NCBI GenBank assembly: GCA_944381335.1
Contig: CALWKT010000115.1
Coordinates: 1 to 7,988 of the forward strand
From: an uncultured Christensenellaceae bacterium
GTDB taxonomy: Bacteria; Bacillota_A; Clostridia; Christensenellales; UBA3700
Direction: 5' to 3'
Length of the DNA: 7,988 nucleotides
Shown in pieces: positions 6,704 to 7,988 of this stretch. The first letter of the stretch is position 1; each line of letters opens with the position of its first letter. The notes below the pieces were generated by a model. The model made no database searches. It was not told the origin of the DNA and was given only the letters and a program-made list of their open reading frames with translations. Position numbers and translations under genes: made by a program.

Positions 6704-7988
6704 AGAAATTTGCGCTCGCGGGCAACCCAAATTGCGGAAAGACGACGCTGTTCAACAATCTGACCGGTTCAACCGCGCACGTTGGCAACTGGCCGGGAGT
6801 AACTGTCGACAAACGTGAAGGCATATACAAAAAGCTGAAAGAGCAGATAGCGATTGTCGATCTTCCCGGCATATATTCTCTGTCGCCGTACACGCCTGAA
6901 GAGGTCGTTTCGCGCAATTACATTCTTGACGAAAAACCGGATTGCGTAATAAATATCGTGGACGCGACCAATCTTGAACGCAACCTTTATCTCACCACGC
7001 AGCTGCTTGAGATCGACGTGCCGGTCATAGTTGCGCTCAATATGATGGACGAAGTGAAAAAGGCTGGCGACAAGATAGACGCGGCAAAGCTTGAGCGCAA
7101 GATAGGCGTGCCCGTCGTCGCGATATCAGCGCTGAAAGGCGACGGCATTGACGAGTTGATGAAGCGCGCTTACGATTGTTCTGAAAATCCGCGCAAAGGC
7201 GCTACGGTACTTGAAGGCGGCGCGCTCACTCATCTCATAAGAGACTGCAAGATAGCGCTTGAAGGCGCGGGCGTTGAAAACGCTTTGTTTCATGCGGTCA
7301 AGCTTGTGGAACTTGACGAGATCGAGGTGGAGCAACATCCGCAGGCGGCGGCAACCGTCCAGAAGTTCAAAGAAACGTTTGACGACGAAACGTTCGGTTC
7401 GGATTTTGAAGCTATCGTCGCGGATTCGCGTTACAGATACATAGCTCAGAACTATTCAAAGGCGCTTGTCAAAGGTCAAAAGTCCGGCAAGGACAAACTC
7501 ACCGCTTCGGACAAGGCGGACAGGATACTGACTCACAGGATATGGGGTATCCCGATCTTTCTTGCGATACTCTTTGCGGTGTTCCACCTGACTTTTTCAG
7601 AGGACTTCCTGTACCTCGGCGCGATGGGCGCGCTCGGCAAAGACTGGGTATCGCTTCAGGGTGTGTGGGGAGAAGGCATATTCGGCTCGGCTGAGGGCAT
7701 ATCTTCCCCCGGCGTTATACTGTTCAATCTTCTCGACTGTATAACGTCGTCGATATCGGGTGCGGTCTCAGATGCGATGACAAGCGGCGACGTAGCTCAG
7801 TGGGCGACGGGATTCGTCGTTGACGGCGTGCTGGGCGGACTGTTCTCGGTCATGTCCTTCCTGCCGCAGATATTGTTGCTTTTCCTGTTCTTCTCATTAC
7901 TCGAAGATTCCGGTTATATGGCGAGAGTAGCGTTCATTCTCGACCGCATATTCCGCAGATTCGGCTTGTCGGGCAGGGCGTTCATGCC
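6700..7988 (+). CDS. feoB: FeoB ferrous iron transporter (3' end outside window)
   Basis: Membrane protein for Fe(II) uptake with an N-terminal cytoplasmic G-protein domain. The first 429 residues are present with no stop or frameshift; complete FeoB proteins are usually about 650-800 residues. G motifs: G1 GNPNCGKT (8-15), switch-I T35 in NWPGVTVDK, G3 DLPG (54-57), G4 NMMD (114-117), G5 SALK (143-146). A helical GDI-like linker follows to about 275. The first membrane segment is about 280-298 (RIWGIPIFLAILFAVFHLTF). A Ser/Gly-rich external region of about 70 residues precedes the conserved core GVLGG...SFLPQI, LLFLFFSLLEDSGYMARVAF and GLSGRAF. The start ATG overlaps the feoA stop and follows GGAGGTG (6688-6694). 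The C-terminal half, including the second Gate repeat, lies beyond the window. Confidence 0.97.
   Translation, partial: MKKFALAGNPNCGKTTLFNNLTGSTAHVGNWPGVTVDKREGIYKKLKEQIAIVDLPGIYSLSPYTPEEVVSRNYILDEKPDCVINIVDATNLERNLYLTTQLLEIDVPVIVALNMMDEVKKAGDKIDAAKLERKIGVPVVAISALKGDGIDELMKRAYDCSENPRKGATVLEGGALTHLIRDCKIALEGAGVENALFHAVKLVELDEIEVEQHPQAAATVQKFKETFDDETFGSDFEAIVADSRYRYIAQNYSKALVKGQKSGKDKLTASDKADRILTHRIWGIPIFLAILFAVFHLTFSEDFLYLGAMGALGKDWVSLQGVWGEGIFGSAEGISSPGVILFNLLDCITSSISGAVSDAMTSGDVAQWATGFVVDGVLGGLFSVMSFLPQILLLFLFFSLLEDSGYMARVAFILDRIFRRFGLSGRAFM

Overview
The window looks like chromosomal DNA from an uncultured or little-studied member of the Firmicutes (Clostridia-like). Supporting signs are strong AGGAGG-type ribosome binding sites, sigma-A promoters with 17-bp spacers, frequent AGA/AGG/ATA codons, AT-rich intergenic regions beside roughly balanced coding DNA, a tandem feoA-feoA-feoB operon, and a likely lipoprotein with a short Lys-rich signal peptide. 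There is no transposase, integrase, phage gene, CRISPR array, tRNA or rRNA. The taxonomic reading is inference only.

Layout: (1) 2-2482, the 3' four-fifths of a LacZ-type GH2 beta-galactosidase, closed by a hairpin terminator. (2) 2554-3625, a single-gene unit with its own promoter and terminator. It encodes a small basic protein that joins an RNA-polymerase-alpha-CTD-like helix-hairpin-helix domain, through a K/Q/N-rich linker, to four WG-type repeats. Its promoter lies so close to the ATG that the mRNA should be leaderless or nearly so. (3) 3626-3927, an intergenic stretch with palindromes, a near-consensus promoter, and a leader of about 170 nt that carries an 11-codon basic peptide ORF overlapping a terminator-like hairpin (possible attenuator). 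(4) 3928-5337, a predicted lipoprotein of unknown function built from two diverged copies of a unit of about 210 residues. (5) 5427-5452, a terminator suited to both strands, shared with a TetR-family regulator read leftward (5477-6082). (6) 6083-6244, a divergent regulatory region with two nearly identical 22-bp inverted-repeat sites flanking a perfect TTGACA-17-TATAAT promoter. (7) 6245-7988, feoA, a second feoA, and the start of feoB, which runs off the window.

How the genes relate: the feo genes form one tightly spaced operon for ferrous iron uptake. The divergent TetR-family protein is the obvious candidate for binding the two repeats and controlling both itself and feo, which would be an unusual, apparently non-Fur control of iron uptake. 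The beta-galactosidase, the alphaCTD-WG protein and the lipoprotein appear to be separate transcription units, each ended by its own terminator, and nothing in the sequence ties them to one pathway. The best candidates for something undescribed are the alphaCTD-WG fusion, the twin-operator feo switch, and the leader-peptide/hairpin arrangement ahead of the duplicated lipoprotein.
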